Source: Simonsiella sp051414845 (GTDB taxonomy: Bacteria > Pseudomonadota > Gammaproteobacteria > Burkholderiales > Neisseriaceae). From it: a stretch of 64,000 nt of DNA. Where the stretch lies: the NCBI GenBank assembly GCA_051414845.1, contig CP183313.1, forward strand, positions 248,001 to 312,000, in the 5' to 3' direction. The stretch's first letter is position 1; the number at the start of each line of letters is the position of its first letter. The position numbers and the translations under genes were made by a program. Below are positions 13,334-22,877 of the stretch, piece by piece. Below the pieces are notes generated by a model, which saw nothing but the letters and a program-made list of their open reading frames with translations, made no database searches and was not told where the DNA came from.

Positions 13334-14047
13334 GGGGCTGACGTAGATTAACCCTAAATACCACACCAAACTCGCAGAATTTTCAGCTGCTCTTTTGGTG
13401 TACCAAAGTTAAAACGAAATTCACATTCTTTCAAGAATAACAGAAAAGATTTACGATCAATTCCATTGTATTTTCGTAGAACGCGCTTTGCCTGACTCCA
13501 GAAATTTTCAATGCCATTGATATGGTTTTGACGGTCTGCAAACAGCTGAGAATGATTGATACGATGATGGGTAAACTCACTCACATCCAGCACATCATAA
13601 CTCTTATAGCAATTCGTATAAACAATACTATCAGGCATAATTTTCCTTTTAATAACAGGTAGTAAAGTTTCTTGCTTGGTATTTTCAACAACAATGGTAA
13701 AGACCTTACCATTGCGTTTCAAAATACCAAAAACAGCGACTTTACCAGCCGCAACACGACCGCGTTTGCCTTTGCGTTGCCCGCCAAAATAGCTCTCGTC
13801 TCGCTCCACAGAGCCATTAAAAACTTCGTCTGCTTGAAGTTCTAAATGGTAGGCAATGACTTGACGGATTTTGCGGTAAAACAACATCGCTGAATTAGGC
13901 TTGGATGCCAAGTATATCGGCTGCTGCCCGAGCCGTAACTTCCAATACGAAAAATTGGAGTAGTTTTCGCTGAGTAGATTTACTTAGTTTGCAATGGGTT
14001 ATCTTCATTTTTTAAGTGTAACCTAACTGATAATCTACGTCAGACCC
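13334..14047 (-). mobile_element. IS1016-like insertion sequence (IS1595 family), copy 1
   Basis: 714 bp with imperfect terminal inverted repeats GGG(G/T)CTGACGTAGATTA. It is flanked by a perfect 8-bp target duplication, TTCATTTT (13326-13333 and 14048-14055), which is the size expected for IS1595-family elements. It sits between purK and the patatin gene and interrupts no visible gene. It is nearly identical to the copy at 53000-53713; I saw two base differences. Confidence 0.93.
13354..14008 (-). pseudogene. IS1016-like transposase, frameshifted and with an altered catalytic Asp
   Basis: The frame from ATG at 14008 encodes MKITHCKLSKSTQRKLLQFF... and stops after 37 codons in GGCATCCAAGCCTAA. 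Removing one base there restores GIQPNSAMLFYRKIR and joins it to the 185-residue second part (13911-13354). That part has the ISXO2-like DDE domain: VERDESYFGG, then VYTNCYKSYD, then HINGIENFWSQAKRV. The second catalytic Asp is replaced by Asn here (codon 13612-13614), while copy 2 keeps Asp. The protein is probably inactive on both counts unless the shift is made good during translation. Confidence 0.85.
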
Positions 14048-14116
14048 TTCATTTTTAAATAAGCTGTCTATATAAGTTTCAATTTTCAGGCAGCCTATCC
14101 ATCATAGAGTACGATT

Positions 14117-15556
14117 ATGAAATCTCTACCTTTAATGCTTTCTACATTTTTGGCTTTTAATTTAACAGCTTGCCAGCTTGTTGATTTTAAACCTATTCCA
14201 CATATTGACCGAATCGAGCCAGACCGAGGTTATCGCTTGGAAAAAAGCCTAAATGCTGAAAATCAAGATGAAAATTTCATTATTCTCATGTTATCAGGTG
14301 GTGGAACACGCGCAGCGGCGTTTGGCTATGGCGTTTTAGAAGAACTCAATCGTCGTCCCTTGCCATTGCGCGCAGGTAAAAGCGAAACTTTGCCAGAGCA
14401 AACCGATTTAGTTTATGGCGTATCGGGTGGTTCAGTGTTGGCGACTTATTTCTCTTTGCATGGTAAAAATACCTTCCCTTCGTTTGAAAATCGCTTTTTG
14501 AAGCAAAATTTTCAAGGGCAAATCGTGCGCCAAGTTTTATCAGTAGCCAATATGCCACGTTTGGCCTCACCACAATTCGGGCGTGGCGACTTATTACAAG
14601 AACAATTTGAAAACCGTCTGTTTCATCACAAAACATTTGGCGATCTAGCACGCGAGCGCAAAGGTCCGTTTGCTGTGATTAGCGCAACCGATATGGCAGC
14701 TGGTAAACGTGTTGATTTTACGCAAGAATACTTTGATGTCATGTGTTTGAATCTCTCAAAGCTGCCCATTGCCCGTGCCGTAGCTGCCTCCAGCGCGGTA
14801 CCAATAGTTTTTTCTCCGCTTACGCTCAATAATCATGGTGGCAATTGTGGCTACAAGCTGCCTGAAAGATTGCAGCAAGCCTTAAACGACGATAGCGATG
14901 AAAGCCGCTTGCAGCAACGCACGCGCGAAGAATTTGTGCAACATATGCAACAATATGAAGACAGCAAAAAGCGTCCTTATATTCATCTGCTGGATGGTGG
15001 TTTAACCGACAATTTAGGTTTACGCAATTTGCTTGATATGACCGAAATGTATCCCGCCAACAGCTTGCGTAATCAAATGGCGAGTGAAAAAACGCGTCGG
15101 GTTATTATTATTGCCGTCAATGCCCAAAACAAAACAGACAGCACCATAGACCAAAGTGCCAGCGTCCCCAGCTTTGCAGACCAATTGGTTGCCACCATCA
15201 ACATACCGATTGACCAATATTCGCAAGAATCGCTGCGTCGTTTCCGTTTTGTAACCGACCAAATCAATAAACGTTTTGAAAATGCACGCAAGCCCGTAAG
15301 CGTCTATTTCATTAACTTGAATTTGCATGATTTGCCCGATTCTGACTTGCGCCACAAAGCACTCAATATTCCCACAACCTTTTATTTACCACGCGAAGAC
15401 GTTGCCACGCTAAAAAAAGCCGCGCCCATTTTGCTCGACCAATCCGAAGAATACCAACGCTTGGTCAAGGATTTACAGCAGCCAGAACAAGCCGCCTCAG
15501 CAGTAGTAGCACCTGAAGCGCATGAAATATCAGGAGAAAATAACGAAACACAATAA
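14117..15556 (+). CDS. Patatin-like phospholipase, predicted lipoprotein
   Basis: 479 residues. A lipoprotein signal ends in LTAC with Cys19, so the protein is probably anchored to a membrane. The patatin features are the oxyanion loop GGGTRAAAFGYG (61-72), the nucleophile elbow GVSGG with Ser103, the motif AVAASSAVPIVFSP (221-234) and the DGG catalytic Asp at 293. Patatins use a Ser-Asp dyad to hydrolyse acyl lipids. The C-terminal ~60 residues are Gln, Glu and Ala rich. A DUS lies just before the start codon and an inverted DUS pair just after the stop. It is monocistronic and its natural substrate is unknown. Confidence 0.88.
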   Translation: MKSLPLMLSTFLAFNLTACQLVDFKPIPHIDRIEPDRGYRLEKSLNAENQDENFIILMLSGGGTRAAAFGYGVLEELNRRPLPLRAGKSETLPEQTDLVYGVSGGSVLATYFSLHGKNTFPSFENRFLKQNFQGQIVRQVLSVANMPRLASPQFGRGDLLQEQFENRLFHHKTFGDLARERKGPFAVISATDMAAGKRVDFTQEYFDVMCLNLSKLPIARAVAASSAVPIVFSPLTLNNHGGNCGYKLPERLQQALNDDSDESRLQQRTREEFVQHMQQYEDSKKRPYIHLLDGGLTDNLGLRNLLDMTEMYPANSLRNQMASEKTRRVIIIAVNAQNKTDSTIDQSASVPSFADQLVATINIPIDQYSQESLRRFRFVTDQINKRFENARKPVSVYFINLNLHDLPDSDLRHKALNIPTTFYLPREDVATLKKAAPILLDQSEEYQRLVKDLQQPEQAASAVVAPEAHEISGENNETQ

Positions 15557-15560
15557 GCAA

Positions 15561-15597
15561 AGGCTGCCTGAAAAGCCATCTTCTTTTCAGGCAGCCT
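15561..15597 (+). terminator. Inverted DUS pair acting as terminator
   Basis: AGGCTGCCTGAAAAG pairs perfectly with CTTTTCAGGCAGCCT around a 7-nt loop. Inverted DUS pairs serving as terminators are well known in Neisseria. Confidence 0.7.
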
Positions 15598-15669
15598 GAA
15601 ACTTTAATCAAATCGCCCTTTGCGGTACAATCCAACCGTTTTCACCATCAATAATTGAAAGGAATCAAC

Positions 15670-16818
15670 ATGAGCCAGCTCTTCCCTAATGCTACTTTAC
15701 GCGACACTGCCCCTTATCGTTTCGATATTGTTGGCAGTTTTTTACGTCCAGAAACCCTCAAACAATCCCGCCGTCAATGCGCTTGCGGCGAATGCAGCGT
15801 AGAAGCCTTGCATAGTGTTGAAGACCAAGAAATCGCCAAGCTCATCAGTGAACAAAAAAAAGTAGGCTTGCCCGCCGTAACTGATGGCGAATTTCGTCGC
15901 ACATGGTGGCATTTAGACTTCTTGTTTGAACTCGTTGGCGTAGAATTGCGCGACACCGAAACCTACAGCACCAATTTCAAAGCGCACATGCACCGCCCAG
16001 TAACGCTCGAAATCATCGACAAAGTTGCGTTCCCCAAAGTACACCCATTTTTAGACCACTACAAACGCCTGCACGAAGCAGCCAACGGCTACCCAGAAAA
16101 ATTTACCATCCCATCGCCCAGCATGTTGCACCTGATTACCTGCGTGCGCACCGCCGAGCCTAAGCTGCCTGAAATGTATGCCAACAACCAAGAGCAATTA
16201 TTTCAAGATATTACAACCGCTTACATTGATTGTGCCAAAGCCCTATACGAATTAGGCTGCCGCAACTTGCAGCTGGACGATACCTCTTGGGGCGAATTCT
16301 GTTCTGAAGAAAAACGCGCCCTGTACGCATCGCAAGGCACAGACGTGAATGCCGTAGCGCGCCGCTATGTGCAAATGCTCAACGACATCCGCGCCGCTGC
16401 ACCAGCCGATATGGCAGTAACCATGCACATCTGCCGCGGCAACTTTCGCTCCACATGGTTTTCATCAGGCGGCTACGAGCCAGTCGCCGAAATACTGTTT
16501 GGTGGCTGCAATGTTGATGGCTTCTATTTGGAATACGACAGCGACCGCGCAGGTGACTTTAAACCTTTACGTTTTATTAAAAATCAACAAGTTGTCTTGG
16601 GTTTGGTAACATCAAAATCAGGTGAACTGGAAGACAAGCAAGAAATCATCGAGCGCATTAAAGAAGCCACGCAGTATGTGGATATCAACCAATTGTGTTT
16701 AAGCCCACAATGCGGCTTTGCCTCTACCGAAGAAGGCAACGTATTGAGCGAAGAAGAACAATGGCAAAAATTGAACTTTATTCGTGAGATTGTGGAAGAA
16801 GTTTGGGGCAAAGCATAA
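15670..16818 (+). CDS. Cobalamin-independent methionine synthase-like protein (MetE C-terminal domain, YxjG type)
   Basis: 382 residues, matching short proteins that carry only the C-terminal MetE barrel. The zinc-site pattern of MetE is kept: HICRGN (His and Cys), a Glu in LEYDSDRAG, and the last Cys in SPQCGFAS. An ITCVRT segment and a LQLDDTSW segment also fit. It probably transfers a methyl group to homocysteine or a related thiol, but the methyl donor of short forms is uncertain. The ATG at 15670 is preferred because AAGGA lies 6-7 nt upstream; the frame could extend to a TTG at 15655. A perfect inverted DUS pair terminates it. Confidence 0.85.
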   Translation: MSQLFPNATLRDTAPYRFDIVGSFLRPETLKQSRRQCACGECSVEALHSVEDQEIAKLISEQKKVGLPAVTDGEFRRTWWHLDFLFELVGVELRDTETYSTNFKAHMHRPVTLEIIDKVAFPKVHPFLDHYKRLHEAANGYPEKFTIPSPSMLHLITCVRTAEPKLPEMYANNQEQLFQDITTAYIDCAKALYELGCRNLQLDDTSWGEFCSEEKRALYASQGTDVNAVARRYVQMLNDIRAAAPADMAVTMHICRGNFRSTWFSSGGYEPVAEILFGGCNVDGFYLEYDSDRAGDFKPLRFIKNQQVVLGLVTSKSGELEDKQEIIERIKEATQYVDINQLCLSPQCGFASTEEGNVLSEEEQWQKLNFIREIVEEVWGKA

Positions 16819-16840
16819 TACGGTGTTTTTTAATAAAATA

Positions 16841-16870
16841 AAGGCTGCCTGAAAAGTTTCAGGCAGCCTT
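16841..16870. terminator. Inverted DUS pair acting as terminator
   Basis: AAGGCTGCCTGAAA and TTTCAGGCAGCCTT form a 14-bp stem with a 2-nt gap, just after the MetE-like gene. Confidence 0.65.
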
Positions 16871-16891
16871 GTGTATGGTTAGATAAGCAAC

Positions 16892-17009
16892 GTAGGTTGG
16901 ATTCTTGAATCCGACATTTTGTTGAGCAGATATGGAGCGCGGACGTCCTCGTCCGCAAAAATCTATGTGTTGAACAAATTCAATGCAGACAAGGACGTCC
17001 GCGCTCCAT
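16892..17009. repeat. GTAG-bounded palindrome half plus a GCGGACG palindrome pair
   Basis: The left part (16892-16916) is GTAGG followed by the palindrome TTGGATTCTTGAATCCGA. The second part (16932-17009) has inverted ends TGGAGCGCGGACGTCCTCGT and ACAAGGACGTCCGCGCTCCA, each itself palindromic around GGACGTCC. These belong to the REP-like palindromes found across the window. Confidence 0.6.
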
Positions 17010-17036
17010 GTTTGCTTTTCAGGCAGCCTGAAAACG

Positions 17037-19443
17037 CTATTTCTTCAAAAAACCATATTCATAAACTAAGGGTTCTAATTTTTCTGCTAATTTTTTATAC
17101 GCGCTTTCCAATGGCGTGAAATCTGTTTGCGGCGCAGCGATTTTCAGCGCATTGCGGATTTGATACCAGCCAACATCGGCGTTTTGCAGCAAATATTCTT
17201 CGCGAACTTTGCGCTCAATATCGGCGGCGTAAAATGCTTGCCACAACGCCAAACCTGCATCGTAAACGGCTTGCGCTTCTTTGGACAATTTTTTGTTTGC
17301 CAAATAATCGCTCATAAAATGCGATTGGAATTTGCTTTTCGCGCCTACTTGTTGCTCGGTGTAGGGGATAAAGTGGTTTATCAGTTGCCACGTTTTGCCG
17401 TTCCATTCCAGCCCGTCTTTTGCCGTGCCTGCGGTTAGATTGCTGTCTGAAAACAGCATATAAATTAAACAATCGGTATAAAAACTTTCAGGCAGCGTTT
17501 GATTGGGCTGCAAAAATTGGTCGCGGTCGTTGAGCCAAGTCGGGGCGATTAGACGGCGCACGGTAAAGACTACGGCGGCTTTTTCAAATTATCTTGGTTT
17601 ACAAAAAATCCGCGCGCACTTCCGTAACCCGATGAATACACCATCGTTTTATTTCCTGCATTTTGTAAATCATTTCCTGCACAATTCAAATAGGCAACCG
17701 CACCATCAGACCATTTATCGCCGCGTAAATCCTTGGTTGCAGTCGCTGGCACAATCGCATTTTTCAATGGAACAACAGGTGTATCATTTGTTGGTGGACG
17801 TTCTACCCAATCAGTTAATAAATTCAGGCTGCCTGAAAATATTTTTTCGCCTGCTGGTTCTACTTTATTATTCAATACAGCCGTTTGAATTTCATTTGGA
17901 AATTTAATTTTTGGCTGATTTTGTTTCATTTGCCAAATTAAAAAACCGATTGGGAAATTTTCGTTTAATCCATCAAAGGATTTACTGTGAACAACAAAAC
18001 CATTTTTAAATTCAGCGTGCCAATTTTCACGAAAATCTTGCAAAGTTGGTGCAACTACATATTTTAATGTGCTAAATACAGCGACAACTGCATTCGGCAA
18101 TTCTAGTGCAATGCGCGATAAAAATTGTGTGTATAAATCATTACTTGCTTTGCCAAATTTTTCTTTTGCAATATCAACCATTTTAGTTCGTGCCACGCCT
18201 GATTTATCTTGCCCACCAGTTGCGCTAAAACTGCTTGTCGCTTCCGCATACGGCGGGTTGATTAACACCAAAATTTTCTTCTTTTTATCGGTGCAGGCTG
18301 CCTGAATGATTTCGCGCAATTCGGGCGGCATTTTGCCTGTGAGCATGTAATCAATTGTGCCGTCTTCGGCGATGTCATCGTTCAAATAATCGTATTGAAA
18401 CGGTTCAACGGCTGGAAATTGCCCACTGGTTTTCATCACTTTAATGTCAGCTTCGTCCAGCGTACTCATAAACACATTGCGTAAATTGCCGTGTTTGGTT
18501 TCCAAATTGCCCACGCCACAGCACATATCCCACACAATATAATTTTTCTGCCAATTTTTGCCCAGCGTTTCGGCGAGCAAATCGTAGGCTTTGTCCACCA
18601 CTTTGAGCGGCGTGTAATACGCGCCTTTGAATTGGCGTTCGTCTAATGGAATAAGCTGGTCGCGACGTTCCATTAAATAATTGCGGTGTTCTTCGGCAGG
18701 GGGCGATGGTAGATATTCCAAAATTCGCGGTAGCCTTTCACGCTGGCGAGCTCAAAAGTTTCGCCGCGCAATAGAAACGCTGGTTTGTCGTCAATAAAGA
18801 TGAGCCGCGTGTCTAAGTCTTTGCCAATCATGGATTTTTTGCCGTCATGCATGATGTCGGCGTAAAACAGCAGCGCGTAATCGGCTGGGCTGGGCAAATC
18901 GCCCAATTCCGCGCCGATGAGTTCTACCCAACGGTCAAACACTTTTTTGAGATTGTTCGGCGTGATTTGCGTGCGGACAATGCCGCCGTTTTTCAGGCTG
19001 CCTGAAACGGCTTCTAAAAACGCGGCTTCGTCTTCGGCGATGTGGTAAACAATGAAATGGTCGTTGATGTAGGGCGAGACTTGGGCAATGAGTTCGCGGC
19101 TGACTTGGCTGGCGGACTTGCCCCACGCGATTTTTTTGTCGGCGAAAATCGGCGTAATCGTGTCGGTGGACATGAGCGCGGCTTTTTCGTTGTCCATGAC
19201 GCATAAAAGCGGTGGGATTGGCTCGCCGCTTTTGTGCGTGTGGCAAACGTAATACAGCAGTTGCGTGAACATGGTGTACACGTCAGTCGGCTTGTGTTTG
19301 GCTTCAAACCAGATTTCATCGGTTTGAATGTCAATCAAGCCTTTGGTGACTTTTTTGAGTTTGAGCGCGGTGATGTAGGCGTCTTTTACGTCTTCTTAGG
19401 TTTGAACGTTTTGCAGTTGGGCGTGTAGGGTTTGCGGTTTCAT
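17037..19443 (-). pseudogene. Decayed N6-adenine DNA methyltransferase with N-terminal domain (restriction-modification remnant)
   Basis: Read from ATG at 19443, the product starts MKPQTLHAQLQNVQT and meets an in-frame TAA (19396-19398), then continues EDVKDAYITALKLKK. Two single-base frameshifts follow. One is in a run of five C (18699-18703 as G on the plus strand), where one more base restores YHRPPAEEHRNYL. The other is in a run of five A (17580-17584), where one more base restores NLKKAAVVFTVRRL. Repaired, it would be about 800 residues. The middle carries GAYYTPLKVVDKAYDLL and WDMCCGVGN (SAM binding) and NPPYAEAT (motif IV of N6-adenine methylases). It resembles type IIG or Eco57I-like enzymes. 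No partner gene is next to it. Confidence 0.8.
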
Positions 19444-19540
19444 GTGGGTTTCCTGATGATTGGGGCAAAATGGCTTTCAGGCTGCCTGAAAATTTATTTG
19501 ATGTGTAGGGTGTATGCGGTACGCACACACGCTGGTTTTA

Positions 19541-19604
19541 GTAGTTCGGGCATTTATGCCCGACATGATGAAGACGCGTTTTCGAGCATAAATGCCCGAC
19601 CTAC
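19541..19604. repeat. GTAG-bounded REP-like palindrome pair
   Basis: GTAGTTCGGGCATTTATGCC opens the element and a near-inverse, ending GCCCGACCTAC, closes it. Each end is also a palindrome on its own (CGGGCATTTATGCCCG). It lies between the methylase remnant and parE, beside a DUS at about 19612-19628. Confidence 0.65.
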
Positions 19605-19630
19605 ACACTTGCTTTCAGGCTGCCTGAAAC

Positions 19631-21619
19631 CTAAATATCCGCCTCCGCCTTATCGCCCTCGCGTTCCATCCAAGCGCGGCGACTGGCGGCTTCGCCTTTA
19701 CCCATTAGCTTCAAAAACGCGGCTTGAGTTAAATCTTCCAAATTGTCGGAAATCTGCACTTGTAACAATCGCCGCGTGTCAGGATGCAAAGTCGTGTCTT
19801 TCAATTGGTCGGGATTCATCTCGCCCAAGCCCTTGAATCGGCTGATAGAATACGCATTTTCGCGCACTTTTTCGGCTTTCAAGCGTTCCAAAATCGCGTC
19901 CAATTCGCCTGCGTCTAGCGCGTATAATTTTCGCGCTGGCTTGTTTTTGCCTTGTGCGTTTACGTCCACACGGAAAAGTGGTGGTTGCGCCACATAAATG
20001 TGTCCAAGTTCCACCAATTTCGGGAAATGTCGGTAAAAAAGCGTCAAAAGTAATACTTGAATATGCGAACCGTCCACGTCAGCATCCGACAAAATCGCAA
20101 TTTTGCCGTACCGCAAACCGCTCAAATCCACATCAGCATTCGCGCCGTGCGGGTCGACGCCAATCGCCACTGAAATATCGTGAATTTCCGCGTTGGCAAA
20201 TAGTTGGTCGCGATGAACTTCAAACGAATTCAATACCTTACCGCGCAAAGGTAAGACTGCCTGAAAACTTTTATCACGCGCCAATTTTGCCGAGCCACCA
20301 GCTGAATCGCCCTCCACCAAAAACAACTCATTTTCGCGCGTATCTTCGCTTTCGCAATCGGTCAATTTACCAGGAAGCACCGCCACACCCGAGCCTTTTT
20401 TCTTCTCAATTTTTTTCACAGAACGCATACGCGCTTGCGCCTGTTTAATCGCCAATTCCGCAATTTTCTTACCAAAATCAACATTTTGATTGAGCCACAA
20501 TTCCAATGGGTCGCTGCACACCGTCGCCACCAATTTCAGTGCGTCGCGGTTGGTCAATTTGTCTTTCGTCTGTCCCTGAAATTGCGGGTCAAGCACACGC
20601 GCCGACAGCACAAACGCCACGCGAGAAAACACATCATCACTTTGCAATTTTACGCCGCGCGGTAACAGATTGTGATGATGAATAAAATTGTTCACGGCAT
20701 TGAACGCAGCTTGTTTCAAACCTGCTTCATGAGTGCCGCCCAAGGGCGTGGGAATCAGATTGACATAACTTTCGTTGGCGCAACTGCCGTCTTCCAGCCA
20801 CGTCAGCGCAAACGCCGCGCCTTCGCCTGCACGAAAATCGTCGTGGCTGCCTGAAATATAGTTTTCCGCCGCAAAAATCGGCACGGCTTCCTGCGCGTTG
20901 TCCAACAAATCCGCCAAATAGCTGCGCAAACCTTGCGGATAATGCCATGTTTGCGTGGTACTTGGATGTTCAGGCTGCCCTTTATTGGGGCGTGTTAATG
21001 AAACCGTAACCCCTTGTAATAAAACCGCTTTGGCGCGTAATAAGCGTTCCAATTCGGGCAAGCTGTAATTCGGATTCTCAAAATATTTCGGGTCGGGATA
21101 AACGCGCACTTCCGTTCCCGTATCTTTTACCGCGCATTTGCCGATTTGCGCCAACGGCTCAACCACATCGCCGCCAGCAAACACAATGCGCGAAATTTTG
21201 CCTTCGCGTTTTACGGTTACTTCCAAGCGCGTGGACAGCGCGTTCGTAACCGACACGCCCACGCCGTGCAAACCGCCTGAAAACGCATACGCGCCGTCGC
21301 CGTCTTTTTTGTTGAATTTGCCGCCAGCGTGGAGCTGCGTAAACACCAGTTCCACAACAGGAATTTGCTCAATCGGATGCAAACCCGTCGGAATGCCGCG
21401 CCCATTGTCGCGCACGGACAACGAGCCATCGGCATGAATTTCCACATCAATTTTGGTGGCAAATCCGCCCAATGCTTCGTCCGCCGCATTGTCTATCACT
21501 TCTTGGCAAATATGCGTGGGCGAATCAGTGCGTGTGTACATACCAGGGCGTTCTTTTACAGGCTCTAAACCTTTGAGAACTTTGATACTTTCTTCAGAAT
21601 AATGTGTTTGTTGTGCCAT
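19631..21619 (-). CDS. parE: DNA topoisomerase IV subunit B (ParE)
   Basis: 662 residues from ATG at 21619 (MAQQTHYSEESIKVLKGLEP); the longer open frame only adds DUS-derived sequence. The GHKL ATPase domain has EVIDNAADEALGG, DNGRGIPTG and GGLHGVGVSVTNALS. The transducer domain follows. The TOPRIM domain has LVEGDSAGGSAK and SDADVDGSH, which coordinate magnesium. With ParC it decatenates replicated chromosomes. It is called ParE rather than GyrB from its length (GyrB is usually about 800) and the PGMYTRTDSPTHICQEVIDN style. parC is not in the window. Confidence 0.92.
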   Translation of the reverse strand: MAQQTHYSEESIKVLKGLEPVKERPGMYTRTDSPTHICQEVIDNAADEALGGFATKIDVEIHADGSLSVRDNGRGIPTGLHPIEQIPVVELVFTQLHAGGKFNKKDGDGAYAFSGGLHGVGVSVTNALSTRLEVTVKREGKISRIVFAGGDVVEPLAQIGKCAVKDTGTEVRVYPDPKYFENPNYSLPELERLLRAKAVLLQGVTVSLTRPNKGQPEHPSTTQTWHYPQGLRSYLADLLDNAQEAVPIFAAENYISGSHDDFRAGEGAAFALTWLEDGSCANESYVNLIPTPLGGTHEAGLKQAAFNAVNNFIHHHNLLPRGVKLQSDDVFSRVAFVLSARVLDPQFQGQTKDKLTNRDALKLVATVCSDPLELWLNQNVDFGKKIAELAIKQAQARMRSVKKIEKKKGSGVAVLPGKLTDCESEDTRENELFLVEGDSAGGSAKLARDKSFQAVLPLRGKVLNSFEVHRDQLFANAEIHDISVAIGVDPHGANADVDLSGLRYGKIAILSDADVDGSHIQVLLLTLFYRHFPKLVELGHIYVAQPPLFRVDVNAQGKNKPARKLYALDAGELDAILERLKAEKVRENAYSISRFKGLGEMNPDQLKDTTLHPDTRRLLQVQISDNLEDLTQAAFLKLMGKGEAASRRAWMEREGDKAEADI

Positions 21620-21975
21620 AAATATTGAATCGTTTGCAAAATAGGGGCGTATTGTAAAGGATTTACCGTTTTCAGGCAGCCTGAAAGTACACGATGAACT
21701 TCGCGATTTTGTTCCCTCCACCGACTAGCGGGGGAGGGGTAGGGAGGGGGTGGCTCGTTGTTTCATCAGTAATATTTATGAACATGAACGTTCTAACCCC
21801 CACCCCAGCCCTCCCCCTTGCAGAGGGGGAGGGAGTAGGTTTCAGGCAGCATTGAGCTTTTGTCGTGTACTCAAAAAAGCATGAAACTTGCAAATAGTTT
21901 GTTTTCAGGCAGCCTGAAAGCTATTCAATAAAAGAACATGCTACAATCGCTCTTTTTTTCAGGCAGCCTAAAATC
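21620..21975. repeat. Intergenic repeats between parE and the next gene: C/G-rich inverted repeat and DUS copies
   Basis: No gene is seen. At about 21713-21838 there are inverted arms: TCCCTCCACCGACTAGCGGG... on the left and CCCCTTGCAGAGGGGGAGGG on the right, with ACCCCCACCCCAGCCCTCCC inside. Around it are DUS copies at about 21670, 21903 and 21957. TACAAT at 21951-21956 is a probable -10 box for the gene at 21976; the DUS then lies in its 5' leader. Confidence 0.6.
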
Positions 21976-22566
21976 ATGCAAAATATTCAATTTCCACTGG
22001 ATTTCAAATTCAAAATCTTCACACCATCAAACGATTTTTCCGTGTTTGACGCGCAGGGCAACGAAATTGCCTACACGCGCCAAAAAATCTTTAAAATCAA
22101 AGAAGGCATTGAAATTTTCCGCAACGACACGCGCAAAGAGCGTTTGTATCAAATCAATGCCGACCGCATTATTGATTTCAACGCTGCCTACACGATTACC
22201 GCCGAAAATGGCGAAAAACTCGGCAGTGTGCGCAGGGCAGGTATGCGTTCACTCTGGCGCACGCATTACCAAATTTTTGATGCCAATGGCACGCATATTT
22301 ACGATATTCGCGAGGCGAATCCTTGGATTGCGGTGGTAGACGGTTTGCTCGGCGAAGTACCGATTTTAGGGATGTTTACAGGTTATTTTTTAAATCCAAG
22401 TTATTTAATTACCAACTTGCAAGACGAAGAAATGTTTGAATTGAAGAAAAAGCCATCGTTTATGGAACGCCGTTTTAGTTTAGAAAAACAAGGACAAAGC
22501 GAGCATGATGAATTGGTTACTTTGTCTTGCATGATGTTGATGCTGTTGGAGCGTTCAGACGGTTAA
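21976..22566 (+). CDS. LURP-one-related / tubby-like family protein, function unknown
   Basis: 196 residues without signal peptide or clear membrane segments. The pattern of short strands (FKIFTPSNDFSVFDAQGNEI, then YQINADRIIDFNAAYTITAE, then WRTHYQIFDANGTHIYDIRE) fits the beta-barrel fold of LURP-one-related and YxjI-like proteins, which often begin with a strand reading 'F.V.D..G.'. I do not know its job, and the family call is from pattern only. The ATG at 21976 directly follows a DUS. A mobile repeat begins just downstream. Confidence 0.6.
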   Translation: MQNIQFPLDFKFKIFTPSNDFSVFDAQGNEIAYTRQKIFKIKEGIEIFRNDTRKERLYQINADRIIDFNAAYTITAENGEKLGSVRRAGMRSLWRTHYQIFDANGTHIYDIREANPWIAVVDGLLGEVPILGMFTGYFLNPSYLITNLQDEEMFELKKKPSFMERRFSLEKQGQSEHDELVTLSCMMLMLLERSDG

Positions 22567-22575
22567 TCATGGTGA

Positions 22576-22714
22576 ATGAATACAGCAATCTACGGCGTTG
22601 CCAACTCCCTTATATACTTGGTGTATATGGCGGTCGTCGTCGCCTTACCTTTTTGTCAAAATCTTTGATTCTGATAAAAGGGTATGCCGTAGCAGTGTAT
22701 CTTTCTGTATTCAT
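22576..22714. repeat. MITE-like intergenic repeat, about 140 bp
   Basis: The ends are inverted copies of ATGAATACAG (22576-22585 and 22705-22714), and the match extends inward (CTACGGC near 22590, GCCGTAG near 22686). The inside contains TACGGCGTTGCCAACTCCC and CGTCGTCGCCTTACC, which resemble the core of the abundant ~150-bp intergenic repeat of Neisseria. No transposase is inside. It occupies most of the gap 22567-22877; the rest holds an inverted DUS pair at 22726-22754. Confidence 0.6.
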
Positions 22715-22725
22715 CCGCTATATTT

Positions 22726-22754
22726 TTCAGGCTGCCTATTTCAGGCAGCCTGAA
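22726..22754. terminator. Inverted DUS pair, possible terminator
   Basis: TTCAGGCTGCCT and AGGCAGCCTGAA face each other across 5 nt, followed by TTTTAT. Confidence 0.55.
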
Positions 22755-22877
22755 TTTTATTCAACTTATTAAAATCACTTATTTTTATGGCACTTTAAAA
22801 GTGCTTGAATGTTTATTTTAAGGGCGTATGATGTTCGTTGAAACAGTTGTTTCATTTTATCCAAAAAGGAAATCATC

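Noticed and set aside
17570..18721. Reading the methyltransferase as separate modification and restriction genes
   Set aside because: The three pieces join into one continuous protein after single-base corrections, with frames that continue exactly at the break points.
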